A DNA stretch of 64,000 bases from contig NZ_JAKMAJ010000001.1 in NCBI RefSeq assembly GCF_022378355.1, positions 1 to 64,000 on the forward strand, read 5' to 3'. This document shows positions 18,964 to 29,569 of this stretch, piece by piece; the first letter of the stretch is position 1, and every line of letters begins with the position of its first letter. A program made the position numbers and the translations under genes. The notes below the pieces were generated by a model. It did no database searches and was not told the origin of the DNA. It saw only the letters and a program-made list of their open reading frames with translations. Source of the stretch: Brenneria bubanii. GTDB lineage: Bacteria; Pseudomonadota; Gammaproteobacteria; Enterobacterales; Enterobacteriaceae.

Positions 18964-19674
18964 TCATTCGCTGCGCCACTGCTTATTCACCAGAATGGTG
19001 GAAAAATAGGGCAACGCCTGGTCTTCCGTCACCCGATCGAGACGGCGCCGGCACTGCTCGCCCGGCAGCGAGGCATCGGCCATCAGCAGGGCATGATCAA
19101 ACAGGTCAAGACGCGCCAGCAGCTGACGCACCTCGGCGAAACGGCCATAGACCTTCATCAGCACCACGCAGTCGTGGGTCAGCAATGCCTGCTCCAGCTC
19201 CGCTGGCGGGGCGGTGCACGACATCACCGCCATAGACTGCCGCTCCATCGCCAGCGGCAGCGCCGATCGCGCGGCGATCGCCGCAAACGAGGTCACGCCC
19301 GGCACAATTTCCAGCCACGGCTGGCGGCCGATGCGCGCCAGCAGAAAGACCCAGGTGCTGAACAGCATCGCGTCGCCCAGCGTGATAAAGCCGACCTGCT
19401 TGCCGTTGGCGACTTCATCCGTCAACTGTCGGGCGACATCATCCCAGACCTTTTCTTTCTCCGCATCGTCGGCCTTCATGGGAAAATGATGGGTGCGGAT
19501 CTCGGTCTGCGGCGACAAATATTCGCGCACGATGGACAACGCCAGGCTGTCGCCGCCTTTACGCCCTGCCGGCGCATAAAGGATATCAAGCCGGCCGATC
19601 AGACGAGCGGCGCGCACGGTAATCAAATCGCTGGCGCCGGGACCCACGCCCAACGCATATAGCCTGCCGGTCAT
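18964..19674 (-). CDS. cbiL: Cobalt-factor II (precorrin-2) C20-methyltransferase
   Basis: An S-adenosylmethionine-dependent methyltransferase of 236 residues that methylates C20 of cobalt-sirohydrochlorin. The N-terminal glycine-rich motif is LYALGVGPGASDLITVRA, and the second SAM loop includes FITLGDAMLFSTW. The start overlaps the cbiK stop by one base (TAATG). Confidence 0.95.
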   Translation of the reverse strand: MTGRLYALGVGPGASDLITVRAARLIGRLDILYAPAGRKGGDSLALSIVREYLSPQTEIRTHHFPMKADDAEKEKVWDDVARQLTDEVANGKQVGFITLGDAMLFSTWVFLLARIGRQPWLEIVPGVTSFAAIAARSALPLAMERQSMAVMSCTAPPAELEQALLTHDCVVLMKVYGRFAEVRQLLARLDLFDHALLMADASLPGEQCRRRLDRVTEDQALPYFSTILVNKQWRSE

Positions 19675-20468
19675 TACGCCGCCTCCCGCTGTGTATGATT
19701 CAGCGCCGCCTCAAGATGACGGGCGAACATCTGACGAATCTGCGCATTTTCGCCCAGTCCCTGCAACCAGCAACAGGTTTCAATGCCCGCCGCTTCGAGC
19801 TGCGATTTCCACGATCCCGCGTCGTCCGAAGCCATATCGTTGGTGGCGTGATCGCCGGCCACCAGCATCAGCGGCATTAAATGCACCTTGCGCACCCCCT
19901 GCTGTTGCAAACGCAGAATGATCTGATCGATTTCCGGATAGCTTTCCACCGCTCCCACCAACGCCGGAAAGTTGCTTGAAGCCATGAGGTGATCAAGACA
20001 GGCATAGGCGGAAAACGCATGATGGCTGGCGCCATGCCCCATAAACACCACCCGCTCATCGGCGCCCAGCGGCGGCATCTGCGCCTGAAGCGCATCCATC
20101 AACTGCCGGTAGTCATCAAAGCTGCTGAGCAGGGGCGTACCGAGCGCCAGTCGTTCAAAACGGGGGCGCCAGGCGCGAGCCTCCGCCAGCACTTTTTCGT
20201 ATTCATCGCCATTAATCACGTGCAGCGACTGGATCGCTACGTCCTGATAGCCTTCATCCGCCAGCCGTTTCAAGGCCTGCGCGGGATTATCAATCTGTAG
20301 GCCGTCGCGCTGGCGCAGCTTGCGGATAATCATTTCCGACGTAAATGCCCGAAACAGATGGCGATCGCCGTAAGACGCCGCCAGAAACTGTTCACAGGCA
20401 TCAATATTCTTTGCCCGCGTTTGCGGATAGCTGGTGCCAAAACTGATAATCAGCAGTGCTTTTTTCAT
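19674..20468 (-). CDS. cbiK: Anaerobic cobalt chelatase (sirohydrochlorin cobaltochelatase)
   Basis: CbiK inserts cobalt into sirohydrochlorin, the first committed step of the oxygen-independent branch. It begins MKKALLIISFGTSYPQTRAK and carries the metal histidines in FMGHGASHHAFS and LMLVAGDHATND. The ATG at 20468 is chosen because GAGGA lies eight bases upstream and the product then matches family length (264 residues); the open frame continues 17 codons upstream into cbiJ. Its presence with cbiD and cbiG defines the anaerobic pathway. Confidence 0.96.
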   Translation of the reverse strand: MKKALLIISFGTSYPQTRAKNIDACEQFLAASYGDRHLFRAFTSEMIIRKLRQRDGLQIDNPAQALKRLADEGYQDVAIQSLHVINGDEYEKVLAEARAWRPRFERLALGTPLLSSFDDYRQLMDALQAQMPPLGADERVVFMGHGASHHAFSAYACLDHLMASSNFPALVGAVESYPEIDQIILRLQQQGVRKVHLMPLMLVAGDHATNDMASDDAGSWKSQLEAAGIETCCWLQGLGENAQIRQMFARHLEAALNHTQREAA

Positions 20469-20469
20469 T

Positions 20470-21267
20470 TCATGATCCTCGTTGCGCCCGCCAGCAGGAC
20501 AAGCGCTCAATGAACGCATTCAGCGATGCGACCCGTTCCGATGACGCAGCGTCGTCCGTCGCCTGAGGGCGGCGGATCACGATGCAGGGGATCCCCAACG
20601 CCAGACAGGGGTCGACCTTTTGTTGATAGCCGCCTGGCGCGCCGGACTCTTTGGTGATCACCACGTCCGGCCGACAGTGCTCATACAGCGCCTGATTGAA
20701 CGCCGCGCCAAACGGCCCGCACAGGGCGATAATCTGTTCCACGCCCAGCCCCAGCGCCTCGCATTGCGCCAGCACCGCCGCGGTCGGCAATACCCGAACC
20801 AGCAGATGCTTATCCGGCAGATGCCGCCGATACTGCGCCAGCGCTTTACTGCCGGTGGTCAGCAGCACCCGCGGCCCCAGTCGGCGGGCGATCGCGCAGG
20901 CCGCGTCGAGACTCGCCACCTTATGCAGCAGCGGATGGTCGATGGCGTCAATATCGCTGGGGCGCTGATAGCGGGTCAGCGGCAGCTGCAGGCGGCGGCA
21001 GACGGTCGCCACATTCTGATGCAGCACGTCGGCATAGGGATGGGAGGCGTCGATCACCCAGCGAACCCGGCGGTTGGCGAGATAGGCGGTCATGGCATCC
21101 GCATCCATGCGCCCAACCACCACCTCGCCGGCGATATCGCCCGCCAGTTGCTTTCCCGTCTCGGTGGCGACGGACAGACTATAAGATTCGCCTGCCTCAT
21201 CCAGCGCCTGACAAATCAGCCGGGCATCGCTGGTGCCGCCGAAAACGTGAATAATCGCGTTGCTCAC
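20470..21267 (-). CDS. cbiJ: Cobalt-precorrin-6A reductase
   Basis: A 265-residue NAD(P)H-dependent reductase of the macrocycle. It has an N-terminal dinucleotide-type motif HVFGGTSDARLICQAL and the conserved WVIDASHPYADVLHQN and VITKESGAPGGYQQK segments. It overlaps cbiH by four bases and ends one base before the cbiK start. Confidence 0.94.
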   Translation of the reverse strand: MSNAIIHVFGGTSDARLICQALDEAGESYSLSVATETGKQLAGDIAGEVVVGRMDADAMTAYLANRRVRWVIDASHPYADVLHQNVATVCRRLQLPLTRYQRPSDIDAIDHPLLHKVASLDAACAIARRLGPRVLLTTGSKALAQYRRHLPDKHLLVRVLPTAAVLAQCEALGLGVEQIIALCGPFGAAFNQALYEHCRPDVVITKESGAPGGYQQKVDPCLALGIPCIVIRRPQATDDAASSERVASLNAFIERLSCWRAQRGS

Positions 21268-21989
21268 AGCTCATAGCCTCTGGGCGTGATCATCAGCCCG
21301 TCGCGATAGTAGGTCGTTTTGTTGCCGACAATCACCAGGCTGGTCATATCCACCGGCGTGAAATCCATTTCGCCAAAGGTGGTGACCCACTTTTCTTCTT
21401 TTTTGCGCCCGGCGGCTTTCACCACGCCGACCGGCGTATGCGCGGCCGTCCAGGGTTTCATCAGCTCAAACGCCCGCGCCAGATGCCCTTCGCGTCCGCG
21501 GCTGCGCGGATTATAGAAACAGATAACGAAGTCGGCCTGCGCGGCGGCGACAATGCGCTTTTCAATCACCGGCCACGGCGTCAGCAAATCGCTCAGGCTG
21601 ATATGACAAAAATCATGCATCAACGGCGCGCCTAACAGCGAAGCCGCCGCGATGCTGGCGGTGATGCCGGCCACCAGGCGGACTTCCAGATCCAACTGTT
21701 GCCGGCTGACCAGTTCCAGCACCAGCCCGGCCATACCGTAAATGCCGGCGTCGCCGCTGCTGATCAGCGCGACGTTATGGCCGGCCAGCGCCAGATCGAT
21801 CGCCGTCTGACAACGTTCGATCTCTTTACACATGCCGGTTTTGATCACTTGCTTATCGCCGGTTAATGGCTTCACCAGGTGAGTATAGGTTTTGTAGCCC
21901 ACCACAATGTCCGCCTCGCTGATGGCCGCAATGGCGTCCTGCGTCATCATGGATTCACTGCCCGGCCCAATGCCGATTACGGTTAACAT
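21264..21989 (-). CDS. cbiH: Cobalt-precorrin-3B C17-methyltransferase
   Basis: This 241-residue SAM-dependent methyltransferase drives ring contraction by methylating C17. Motifs: LTVIGIGPGSESMMTQDA at the N-terminus, ALISSGDAGIYGMAGLVLE, and FVICFYNPRSRGR. It overlaps its neighbours by one base (cbiG) and four bases (cbiJ). Confidence 0.95.
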   Translation of the reverse strand: MLTVIGIGPGSESMMTQDAIAAISEADIVVGYKTYTHLVKPLTGDKQVIKTGMCKEIERCQTAIDLALAGHNVALISSGDAGIYGMAGLVLELVSRQQLDLEVRLVAGITASIAAASLLGAPLMHDFCHISLSDLLTPWPVIEKRIVAAAQADFVICFYNPRSRGREGHLARAFELMKPWTAAHTPVGVVKAAGRKKEEKWVTTFGEMDFTPVDMTSLVIVGNKTTYYRDGLMITPRGYEL

Positions 21990-23062
21990 TAATGCGATAC
22001 TCCCAGAGTAATAGTGACGCCCTGCTGACGCAGGGTATTGCCAACCAGACTGCCGCCGCTCATTAGCCAGGCGACCGGTTGTGACACGCTGCCGACGCCG
22101 ACCGTCCGGCGTACAAATTCGGAGGCGGGAAAGCGTTGCTCGTGCGGGGCGAGCTCATCAACGTCGAACAACTCAAACGACACCTGCCGGCGCTGGGCCA
22201 ACTGGAGCAACGCCGGCTCATCCCGCTTAATGACGACGCTGCCGATGGCGCGCAGCGCCAGCGGATCAAAATGGTTTTCCGCCAGCTGCTGCGACAATAA
22301 CGACTCAAGCGTATGCGGCGGCGTCGATCGACGACAGCCAATCCCCGCCACCACGCGCTTAGGCACCAGTTTGAACGTCGGCAGAGACAATGCCGCCGGC
22401 AAGGCGGCGGGCAGCGTATCGCGCAGCGTGACGCACACCAGCGCATCCAGCGGCGGCAGCGCATCCAGACGCGCCACCGGAATGAAACCGCGCGCATCGC
22501 AGCGCGACCGTTCGTCACGCAGGGGTTCATCCCACCACAGTCCGACGCGGCCATCGCTGACCAGCAGGCGATTCACCTCCTTTACCGCCTGGCGGAAATC
22601 CTGCATTGCCGCGTTCAACTGCACCGCCAGCATATCCAGCGCCGCCATCTGATTCACATCCGTGGCGGTGGTGATGACCGGATCGGCGTCCAAGACCCCC
22701 GCCAAATAGCGGGTCAGCGCGTTGGCGCCGCCGACATGACCGGAAAGCAGGCTGATGACATGTTGTCCCCGCTCATCGATCACCACCACGGCCGGATCGC
22801 TCATTTTATCGACGATCAGCGGCGCGATGGCTCGCACCGTAATACCGGTCGCGCCCACCACGATCAGCGCGCTATAGCGACTGAATGCGTCGCGCAGCGT
22901 GTCGCCGAAGCTGCCGTTAAACGCCGTAAAACCCGGCGCCAGCAGCTTTTCGCTGGTAAAGCAGGTCAGTTGCGGCATATGCGCCAGCAAACGCCCGGCC
23001 AGCCGTACGCCGCCGGGCGTCAGGCAAAATACCGCCATTCTCTCAGGCCTGGCGGTATTCAT
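21989..23062 (-). CDS. cbiG: Cobalt-precorrin-5A hydrolase
   Basis: CbiG opens the delta-lactone of cobalt-precorrin-5A and releases acetaldehyde. The 357-residue product has the family segments [18 protein letters not shown] and [11 protein letters not shown]. The C-terminal domain carries [14 protein letters not shown] and ends with [10 protein letters not shown], nearly identical to the Salmonella protein as I recall it. The ATG at 23062 is preferred; it lies 20 bases inside the end of cbiF. Confidence 0.95.
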   Translation of the reverse strand: MNTARPERMAVFCLTPGGVRLAGRLLAHMPQLTCFTSEKLLAPGFTAFNGSFGDTLRDAFSRYSALIVVGATGITVRAIAPLIVDKMSDPAVVVIDERGQHVISLLSGHVGGANALTRYLAGVLDADPVITTATDVNQMAALDMLAVQLNAAMQDFRQAVKEVNRLLVSDGRVGLWWDEPLRDERSRCDARGFIPVARLDALPPLDALVCVTLRDTLPAALPAALSLPTFKLVPKRVVAGIGCRRSTPPHTLESLLSQQLAENHFDPLALRAIGSVVIKRDEPALLQLAQRRQVSFELFDVDELAPHEQRFPASEFVRRTVGVGSVSQPVAWLMSGGSLVGNTLRQQGVTITLGVSH

Positions 23063-23852
23063 GGCTAAATTCCGCGTCATACAGCCGGGAGTAGTGGTAT
23101 TCCTCTCCCAGGAAGGCGCCCACCAGGATCAAGGCGGTTTTTCGGATAGACGCCGCCCGCACCTGCTCGGCGATATCGGCCAGGGTGCCGCGCACCGTAC
23201 GGCTTTCCGGCCAGGTCGCCTTATACACCACCGCCACCGGCGTGGTGGCCGGATAACCGCCGGCGGTCAGCCGTTTCACCACGCCGTCAATATTCTGTAC
23301 CGACAGGAAGATAGCCATTGAGGTCTGATGGGCGGCAAAGGCCTCCAGCTGTTCCAGCGGCGGCATCGGCGTGCGCCCTTCAATGCGGGTGATCACCAGA
23401 CTTTGCGCCACTTCCGGCACGGTGTATTCCACGCCGAGCTGCGCCGCCGCGCCCAGAAACGCGCTCACGCCGGGAACGGAAACAAAACCGATGCCGTGTT
23501 GCGCCAGCGACTCGCTCTGTTCGCGAATCGAACCGTATAGCGAGAGGTCGCCGGTTTGCAGTCGAACCACCAGCTTGCCTGCGCGCGAACTCTCCACCAT
23601 CAGCGACAGGATCTGTTCAAGCGTCATGCCGGCGCTGTCGTAGCATTCCGCCTGCGGCCGACAGTATTCGAGCAGTTCGGTGTTAATCAACGAACCGGCG
23701 TAGATCACCACGTCGGCCTGTTGCAATAAGCGATAGCCTTTGAGCGTAATCAGTTCACGATCGCCCGGCCCCGCGCCGACAAACCAGATTTTGCTCGGGT
23801 CAAAGGTATGCTGTTGTTTAGCCTGTTGCCGTGTCTCGTCATGCTCAGACAT
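23043..23852 (-). CDS. cbiF: Cobalt-precorrin-4 C11-methyltransferase
   Basis: A 269-residue SAM-dependent methyltransferase acting on C11. [38 protein letters not shown] and [17 protein letters not shown] are typical. The N-terminus is about 15 residues longer than in Salmonella, with a polar Gln-rich leader; an internal start is not obvious. It overlaps cbiT by eight bases. Confidence 0.95.
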   Translation of the reverse strand: MSEHDETRQQAKQQHTFDPSKIWFVGAGPGDRELITLKGYRLLQQADVVIYAGSLINTELLEYCRPQAECYDSAGMTLEQILSLMVESSRAGKLVVRLQTGDLSLYGSIREQSESLAQHGIGFVSVPGVSAFLGAAAQLGVEYTVPEVAQSLVITRIEGRTPMPPLEQLEAFAAHQTSMAIFLSVQNIDGVVKRLTAGGYPATTPVAVVYKATWPESRTVRGTLADIAEQVRAASIRKTALILVGAFLGEEYHYSRLYDAEFSHEYRQA

Positions 23853-24414
23853 CAGTTCCCTCCTTGCAGCAGGAAATAAGATAGGTAGGATTATTCGGTT
23901 TAAAGTAATGACCGCTGCCCAACGGCGTCAGAGACGACGCTTGGAGTTGCGTACAGGCCAGCGACGCGACGTTCAGCGACTGTAAATGCGTCAGCGCCGT
24001 ATTGAGGTTATCCAGCAGAATAAAGGTCAGCACCAGTCGGCCGCCGGGCTGTAACTGCGCCAAAGACCAGTCGATCAGCGCCGTCAGTTGCCCGCCGCTG
24101 CCGCCGATAAATACCGCATCCGCCATCGGCTCCAACGGTAACGGCGCCGCGCCGGCGATAATCGCCACATTGTCGCAACCCAAGCGCCGCCGGTTCTCTT
24201 CAATCAGCGTCAGCGCCGCCGGATTACGTTCGATGGCGGTTACCCGAAGATGCGGGAAGCGCAGCGCCGCTTCCAGCGCCACGCTGCCGGTGCCGGCGCC
24301 GACATCAATCAGATGTCGCGCGCCGCGCAGCGCCAGTCGCTCCAGCGCCAGCAGACGTACCGGCTCTTTGGTCATCGGCACCCGCCGGCCGCGTAAAAAC
24401 TCATCATCGTTCAT
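23845..24414 (-). CDS. cbiT: Cobalt-precorrin-6B C15-methyltransferase (decarboxylating)
   Basis: A Rossmann-type SAM methyltransferase of 189 residues that methylates C15 and decarboxylates the C12 acetate. The N-terminal conserved tract is [18 protein letters not shown] and the SAM loop [18 protein letters not shown]. It works with CbiE, encoded directly upstream with an 11-base overlap; other bacteria fuse the two as CobL. Confidence 0.95.
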   Translation of the reverse strand: MNDDEFLRGRRVPMTKEPVRLLALERLALRGARHLIDVGAGTGSVALEAALRFPHLRVTAIERNPAALTLIEENRRRLGCDNVAIIAGAAPLPLEPMADAVFIGGSGGQLTALIDWSLAQLQPGGRLVLTFILLDNLNTALTHLQSLNVASLACTQLQASSLTPLGSGHYFKPNNPTYLISCCKEGTDV

Positions 24415-25006
24415 TAAGGATCACCACCACATTCATGTCATAGTTTTGCGCCACCTGAACCGGCGACAGGCGATGAATACGCTCATCCGGCAGCGACAGG
24501 TTTTCGCCGATAATCAGCGTGCGCGGCAGTTGTCGTTGCACAATGGCGTCGGCAATGGCGCGCGGCCCGATACGGCTGTCGGTCACCATCGCCACTTTGT
24601 CGTGTTGCAGCAGCCAATCGAAATCCGGCGCGCGTCCGTGGCTGCTGGTGAGATAGAGATCATTCATATCCAGCGCGATGCGGGCGCAAAGGTACTGCAC
24701 GGCGCTGATGCCGGGCACGATAAGCAGTTCGTCCGGAGCAAAATGGACCGACAAACGCTTGCCGATGCCGTACAGCAACGGATCGCCGGAGGCGAGCACC
24801 ACCACCTGACGCGATTTTTGCTCGGCAAGCCACGCCATCAGCCCGTCGATATCGGCGTCCAGCCTGCGGGTCTGACCATTAAAATCAGGGAACATCGCCA
24901 GATGGCGCGCGCCGCCGACCAGAATGTCGGCGCCGGCGATCGCCTGCTGCGCTTGCGGCGTCAGATGCGCCAGGGAACCGGGACCAATGCCGACCACCAC
25001 GATCAT
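24404..25006 (-). CDS. cbiE: Cobalt-precorrin-7 C5-methyltransferase
   Basis: A 200-residue SAM-dependent methyltransferase acting on C5. It begins [20 protein letters not shown] and includes [18 protein letters not shown] and the [14 protein letters not shown] segment. The start overlaps the cbiD stop by four bases. Confidence 0.95.
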   Translation of the reverse strand: MIVVVGIGPGSLAHLTPQAQQAIAGADILVGGARHLAMFPDFNGQTRRLDADIDGLMAWLAEQKSRQVVVLASGDPLLYGIGKRLSVHFAPDELLIVPGISAVQYLCARIALDMNDLYLTSSHGRAPDFDWLLQHDKVAMVTDSRIGPRAIADAIVQRQLPRTLIIGENLSLPDERIHRLSPVQVAQNYDMNVVVILNER

Positions 25007-26154
25007 TGCAGCGCCTCCACGATATCCGCCAGCGGCCGGTTGGTTCCCAGCACCTGGTTATCAAAAGAGAACATCACCGCGTCGACGTGCGGCGGTTCGT
25101 TGGAGAAACGCATCATCTCGTTGACCCGCTCACAAATACGCCGGGCGATTCGGTCATACACCGCCTGCAAACCGTGCCGCCCAATCACGTCCATTGCCGC
25201 CTCGGTGGTATCGCACCGGCTCACCGCCAGCAATACCTCATGGGCGGCGCCCATCAGCGCCAGATTGGCGATCAGGATTTCCATGCGCCCATCGGCGATA
25301 TGGCTGTGGGTGTGAAAAATCCCCGCCGCCACCTTAACCAGCTTGCCGGGGTGACCAATCAGCACCACATGGCGGAACTTGAGCCGCACGGTTTCCTGCA
25401 ACATGTAGCCGACAAAATTGCTCATGGTCACCACCCGCTGCCCATCCAGCCCGAGCTGTTCGCGCACGAATCGTTCGCCGTGATTGCCGGGCACCAGAAT
25501 GACGCGATCTTCGCCGGCGGCACGCTTCATTTCCAGCTCCAGCGCCAGCGAGCGTTTCCAGCTCTCTTCCGACATCGGCGTCACGATGCCGGTGGTGCCG
25601 ATAATCGAAATGCCGCCGAGTATTCCCAAGCGTCCGTTATAGGTTTTTTTCGCCCGCTCGACGCCCTCAGGCGCGAAAATCTCTATTTCCGCGCCGCGCG
25701 TCGGCCCGATGACTTCGCGCACCGCCGCCTCAATGGTTTGCGACGGCGTACGGTTAATCGCCGGGCTGCCGACCGGCAGACCGATCCCCTTGCGCGTGAC
25801 GGTGCCCACGCCTTCTCCGCCGCGGATATGGATATCGCCCTGCCCGCACAGCGTGACGCGGGCGAAAATCAGCATGCCGTGCGTGGCGTCCACGTCATCG
25901 CCGCCGTCTTTGCGGATTGCCGCCGTCGCCTGCTGGCCTTCAATCAACGGTTGTTCAACATTGAGATACAGCGTCACGCCGGAAGGGGTAACGATGGAAA
26001 CCTGATCGATCACCTGCTGGCGCAATACCATCAGCGCCGCCACCTTGGCCGCCGCCGTAGCGCAAGAGCCGGTGGTGTAGCCCTTGCGGTATTGCTTACC
26101 GTGGCGCCAGACGCTGTCCAGCCCCGCTGCCGGCGGTTGTCGATCGGCGTTCAC
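25003..26154 (-). CDS. cbiD: Cobalt-precorrin-5B C1-methyltransferase
   Basis: CbiD is a C1-methylase confined to the anaerobic pathway. The 383 residues include the family hallmark [19 protein letters not shown], plus [15 protein letters not shown] and [19 protein letters not shown]. It overlaps cbiC and cbiE by four bases each. Confidence 0.96.
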   Translation of the reverse strand: MNADRQPPAAGLDSVWRHGKQYRKGYTTGSCATAAAKVAALMVLRQQVIDQVSIVTPSGVTLYLNVEQPLIEGQQATAAIRKDGGDDVDATHGMLIFARVTLCGQGDIHIRGGEGVGTVTRKGIGLPVGSPAINRTPSQTIEAAVREVIGPTRGAEIEIFAPEGVERAKKTYNGRLGILGGISIIGTTGIVTPMSEESWKRSLALELEMKRAAGEDRVILVPGNHGERFVREQLGLDGQRVVTMSNFVGYMLQETVRLKFRHVVLIGHPGKLVKVAAGIFHTHSHIADGRMEILIANLALMGAAHEVLLAVSRCDTTEAAMDVIGRHGLQAVYDRIARRICERVNEMMRFSNEPPHVDAVMFSFDNQVLGTNRPLADIVEALQ

Positions 26155-26795
26155 AGACTCTCCCGCAAGCGATATAAAATGGCGTTGACGATGGCGGCCG
26201 CCACATTGCTGCCGCCCTTGCGCCCGCGCGCCGCGATGCAGGGCAGCGGGCTGGCTATCAGCGCATCCTTCGACTCCGCCGCCCCGACAAAACCGACCGG
26301 CACGCCGATAACCGCCAATGCCGAGTCAGGTTTTTCCACCGTATGCTCCAGTAACCGAAACAGCGCGGTCGGCGCATTGCCGAATACAAACAGTTTGGCG
26401 CCCGGCTCTTCCAGCGCCACATCCACAGCGGCCATTGAGCGCGTCATGTTTGCGGCCCTCGCCCGCTCGACCACGCGCGCATCGCTGATAAAACAGCGGC
26501 ATTCGCAACCCCATTGCGCCAGCAGCGTTTTATTGATGCCGGACAGCGCCATGGTGGTGTCGGTATACAGCGTGCAGCCGGCGCGCAGACCGTCAACGAT
26601 CCGCGCCACCACCTGCGATGAAAAATGCAGGGTGTCCAGCCAGTCGAAATCGGCCGTGGTGTGGATCACACGCTTGACGATCGCTTCGCGATCCGCATCG
26701 ACGAAACGATAATCGGGACGTTCGCGGGCGATAATATCGCTGATAATGACAAAACTTTGCCGTTCAATGTCTTGCGGTTGCTGAAGATAGTTCAT
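26151..26795 (-). CDS. cbiC: Cobalt-precorrin-8 methylmutase
   Basis: CbiC moves a methyl group from C11 to C12 to give cobyrinic acid. The 214-residue protein has the catalytic histidine in [11 protein letters not shown] and the conserved stretch [19 protein letters not shown]. It begins 11 bp after cbiB. Confidence 0.95.
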   Translation of the reverse strand: MNYLQQPQDIERQSFVIISDIIARERPDYRFVDADREAIVKRVIHTTADFDWLDTLHFSSQVVARIVDGLRAGCTLYTDTTMALSGINKTLLAQWGCECRCFISDARVVERARAANMTRSMAAVDVALEEPGAKLFVFGNAPTALFRLLEHTVEKPDSALAVIGVPVGFVGAAESKDALIASPLPCIAARGRKGGSNVAAAIVNAILYRLRESL

Positions 26796-26806
26796 CCATT
26801 CATTCC

Positions 26807-27772
26807 TTATGCCGTCAGCGTCATCGACAGCAGAAAATACGCGGCGCTGAACAACAGTAAAGCCAGTAAAGACGCCACGTTCATCAGCCTGATGCTGCGC
26901 GGGATATCGTCCAACGAAATCTCCCGGCGCGCATCGCCAATCCAGGGTTTATCCACCCGCTGGCCAAAATAATCATTCGGGCCGCCAAGCCTGATGCCCA
27001 GCGCGCCGGCCACCGTGGCTTCAGACCAGGCGCAGTTGGGGCTTGAATGCTGATAACGATCGCGCCAGCCAATGCGCCATGCCTGACGGTAGTCGGCCTT
27101 CAAAAACCAGGCCGCCGTTGCCAATAGCAGCCAGCCAAGACGCGCGGGCACATAGTTCGCCAAATCGTCCATGCGGGCGGAAACGTAGCCAATCGAGCGA
27201 TACTTAGGGTTCTTGTAGCCCACCATCGAATCCAGGGTATTCACCGCCTTATAGGCCATCGCCAGCGGCGCGCCGCCAAGCAGCAGGAAAAACAACGGCG
27301 CAATTACGCCGTCGATGCTGTTCTCCGCCACGGTTTCCACCACCGCCCGGGTGATTTGCGGTTTTTCAAGCTGAGAGGTATCGCGCCCGACGATCCATGA
27401 GAGCTGGCGGCGACTCTCTTCCAGCGTTCCCCGCCGCAGCGTCCGATACACCGCCAATGCCGCGTCGCTCAGGCAGCGCGCCGCCAGACAGGTGTAAATC
27501 ATCCACACTTGCGCCAGCCAGCCGAGCCACGGGTGAATCGCCGTCAGGCCGGCCAGCATGCCCCAGCTTACCGCCCAGGTTATGCCCACCACCGCCAGCC
27601 ACAGTAATCCGCCGCCGAACTTAAGCGCCCGTTCGCTACGACAGCAAGCGCGAATAGCGCGTTGCAGCCGGGCGATCAGCGCGCCGATCCAGCGTACCGG
27701 GTGCGGCCAATGCGCGGGGTCGCCCAGCCAATGGTCAAGTAAAAAAGCGGCGAACCAGGCCGTCAGCGTCAT
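26807..27772 (-). CDS. cbiB: Adenosylcobinamide-phosphate synthase
   Basis: An integral membrane protein of 321 residues that attaches aminopropanol (phosphate) to cobyric acid. The N-terminus LDHWLGDPAHWPHPVRWIG and the central ITRAVVETVAENSIDGVIAP are strongly conserved. Its aminopropanol substrate comes from CobD and PduX, encoded divergently a few kilobases away. It overlaps cbiA by four bases. Confidence 0.96.
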   Translation of the reverse strand: MTLTAWFAAFLLDHWLGDPAHWPHPVRWIGALIARLQRAIRACCRSERALKFGGGLLWLAVVGITWAVSWGMLAGLTAIHPWLGWLAQVWMIYTCLAARCLSDAALAVYRTLRRGTLEESRRQLSWIVGRDTSQLEKPQITRAVVETVAENSIDGVIAPLFFLLLGGAPLAMAYKAVNTLDSMVGYKNPKYRSIGYVSARMDDLANYVPARLGWLLLATAAWFLKADYRQAWRIGWRDRYQHSSPNCAWSEATVAGALGIRLGGPNDYFGQRVDKPWIGDARREISLDDIPRSIRLMNVASLLALLLFSAAYFLLSMTLTA

Positions 27773-29181
27773 CGCAGCCTCCGCGCGGCGCTCAGCCAGC
27801 GATCGAGCATGCCGGGACGTTGGGCGAAATGGATATGCAGATAGCCGGCATAGGTCTGCTCAAGCTGATAGCCGCCCTGCCACTGCCGCATAACCGCGCC
27901 ATCGCGAGATTTGGCGCAGTCGAAGACCGGGGAGAGCGAAGTGGAAAAATCGGAGTAATGAAATTCATGCCCGCGCAGCACCTCGCCCGCCGCCGCCAAT
28001 AGCGTATCCTGACGCGCCTGGGCCTGACAGTAGCCAAAGCGGGTAAGCCGTTTTCCCATGGCGCTTTCGCCGGGCAAAACAGCGGCCATCGCGTGACGCT
28101 GCCCGTCTGGCGTGGTCAGCCCGGAGCCCAGATACATCAACCCGCCGCATTCCGCGTACAGCGGAATGCGACGCTGATGCGCCTCATGCAGAGCGCGATG
28201 CATCGCGGTATTGGCCGCCAGCTGCGGCGCGTAGATTTCCGGATAGCCGCCGCCGATATAAATCATCTGACAGTCGGGCAGCCGGCGGTCGTCAAGCGGA
28301 CTGAAGCGCTGAATACGCACCCCGGCCTGCTCCAGTAAATCCAGATTATCCGGGTAGTAAAAATTGAAGGCGGCATCGTCGGCCAGCGCCAGCGTCAGCC
28401 CCTCAGCCAGTTCGGCATCGGGCGGCACGGGCGCATCGCCGGCGGGGGACGTCGTTTGGTCGCACAGCGCCAGCAGACGATCCAGTGCGATGGTTTCCTC
28501 CACCTGACGCGCCAAACGCCGCCAGCGAAGATCATCATGCGGCTGTTCCTGCGATGGGATCAGCCCGAGGTGGCGAGACGGCAGCGCGACATCGTCCATC
28601 ACCGGCAGCCGTCCCAGCACCGGAACACCGCAATAGTGCTCAATGGCATGGCGGATAAGCGCGTAGTGTTGCGCTGAATTGACGCGATTGACGATCACGC
28701 CGGCGATGGTCAACGCCGGATCGAAACGACAAAAACCCATTACGCTGGCCGCCACTGACGTCGATACCGCCTTGCCGTCCACCAGCAAAATAATCGGGCA
28801 CCCCAGTTGCTTGGCCATCGCCGCCGTACTGCAATAATCGGGATCCGTGCCGTAACCGTCGTACAGCCCCATCACGCCTTCGATTACCGCCACATCGGCA
28901 TGGCGCATGTGCTGGTTATACAGTCCGTTGAGCGTGGACGTCGGCAGCATAAAGGCGTCCAGATTGCGGGAAACCACGCCGCAGACGGCGCTGTGCCAGC
29001 CGCTGTCCAGATAATCCGGTCCGACCTTGAAAGGCTGAACCGCGAGCCCGCGCTGCATCAACGCCCGCAGAATACCCAGCGTCACGGTGGTTTTACCGCA
29101 ACCGCTGCCGGTGCCGGCGATAACAAACGCCTTTTTATGCGCCCCGAGCCGATCCGGTTTTTTTTCACTGAAGCCTGACAT
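27769..29181 (-). CDS. cbiA: Cobyrinate a,c-diamide synthase
   Basis: The first gene of the operon. It amidates the a and c side chains using ATP and glutamine. ATP-binding motif: VIAGTGSGCGKTTVTLGIL. The glutaminase domain holds its nucleophile in YAECGGLMYLGSG and a histidine in GYLHIHFAQRPGM. I prefer the ATG at 29181, with GGGA six bases upstream; Met at 29196 is close behind. A frame open to 29253 is unlikely because it runs into the leader. The riboswitch lies about 215 bp upstream. Confidence 0.95.
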   Translation of the reverse strand: MSGFSEKKPDRLGAHKKAFVIAGTGSGCGKTTVTLGILRALMQRGLAVQPFKVGPDYLDSGWHSAVCGVVSRNLDAFMLPTSTLNGLYNQHMRHADVAVIEGVMGLYDGYGTDPDYCSTAAMAKQLGCPIILLVDGKAVSTSVAASVMGFCRFDPALTIAGVIVNRVNSAQHYALIRHAIEHYCGVPVLGRLPVMDDVALPSRHLGLIPSQEQPHDDLRWRRLARQVEETIALDRLLALCDQTTSPAGDAPVPPDAELAEGLTLALADDAAFNFYYPDNLDLLEQAGVRIQRFSPLDDRRLPDCQMIYIGGGYPEIYAPQLAANTAMHRALHEAHQRRIPLYAECGGLMYLGSGLTTPDGQRHAMAAVLPGESAMGKRLTRFGYCQAQARQDTLLAAAGEVLRGHEFHYSDFSTSLSPVFDCAKSRDGAVMRQWQGGYQLEQTYAGYLHIHFAQRPGMLDRWLSAARRLR

Positions 29182-29395
29182 AAAAAATCCCGACATAGCC
29201 GCCGGGAAATGCAGTGTCAAAAGAGCACGCGCCGCCAGCGTTGCTGACCGCACGTCTCGGATGACAACCCACTTCCCACCGAAGGAGTTGAATAAGATAC
29301 ATACCCTAAATAATTCGCGTAGCGGGATGGCGGCGGCCCCGGCGGGGCGAGTAACATAGCCAGCGCACCTGCGACTTGAAATATGGCGGGTATGG

Positions 29396-29569
29396 CTATC
29401 AGGTCGGTCTTCTGGCTTAGCGTCATTCTCACCCGCGCCTTCCCAATCGAACGATCAGTGGCTTTTACGGGGTTGTCGGCATCACAGCAGCGGGGGCTGC
29501 GGGGGATTCACACCCCCTTCCCTGATAAACCTTATCCACCGGGTTGGTGGACAGAGGCTTACCTGATAG
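29396..29569 (-). promoter_or_regulatory. Cobalamin (adenosylcobalamin) riboswitch aptamer
   Basis: Read on the minus strand, the 174-nt element opens with CTATCAGGT (29561-29569 as the complement) and closes with ACCTGATAG (29396-29404 as the complement), a perfect nine-base-pair P1 stem. Inside are GGGTGTGAATCCCCCGC, GCTGCTGTGATGCCGA, the invariant B12 box GCCACTG (complement of 29456-29462), and GGGAAGGCGCGGG followed by GAATGA and GCCAGAAGACC. These are the recognised cores of the cobalamin aptamer. It should repress the cbi operon when cobalamin is plentiful. The leader to cbiA contains a G+C-rich palindrome (29335-29347) but no clear U-tract terminator, so translational control or factor-assisted termination is likely. 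Confidence 0.95.

Noticed and set aside
24002-25315. Plus-strand open frame of 437 codons opposite cbiT, cbiE and the end of cbiD
   Set aside because: Shadow of the recognised minus-strand genes; low-complexity Ser/Arg/Ala composition.
25006-26712. Long plus-strand open frame (568 codons) opposite cbiD and cbiC
   Set aside because: It is antisense to two clearly recognised genes, arises from G+C-rich codon bias, and has no family motifs or credible ribosome binding site.
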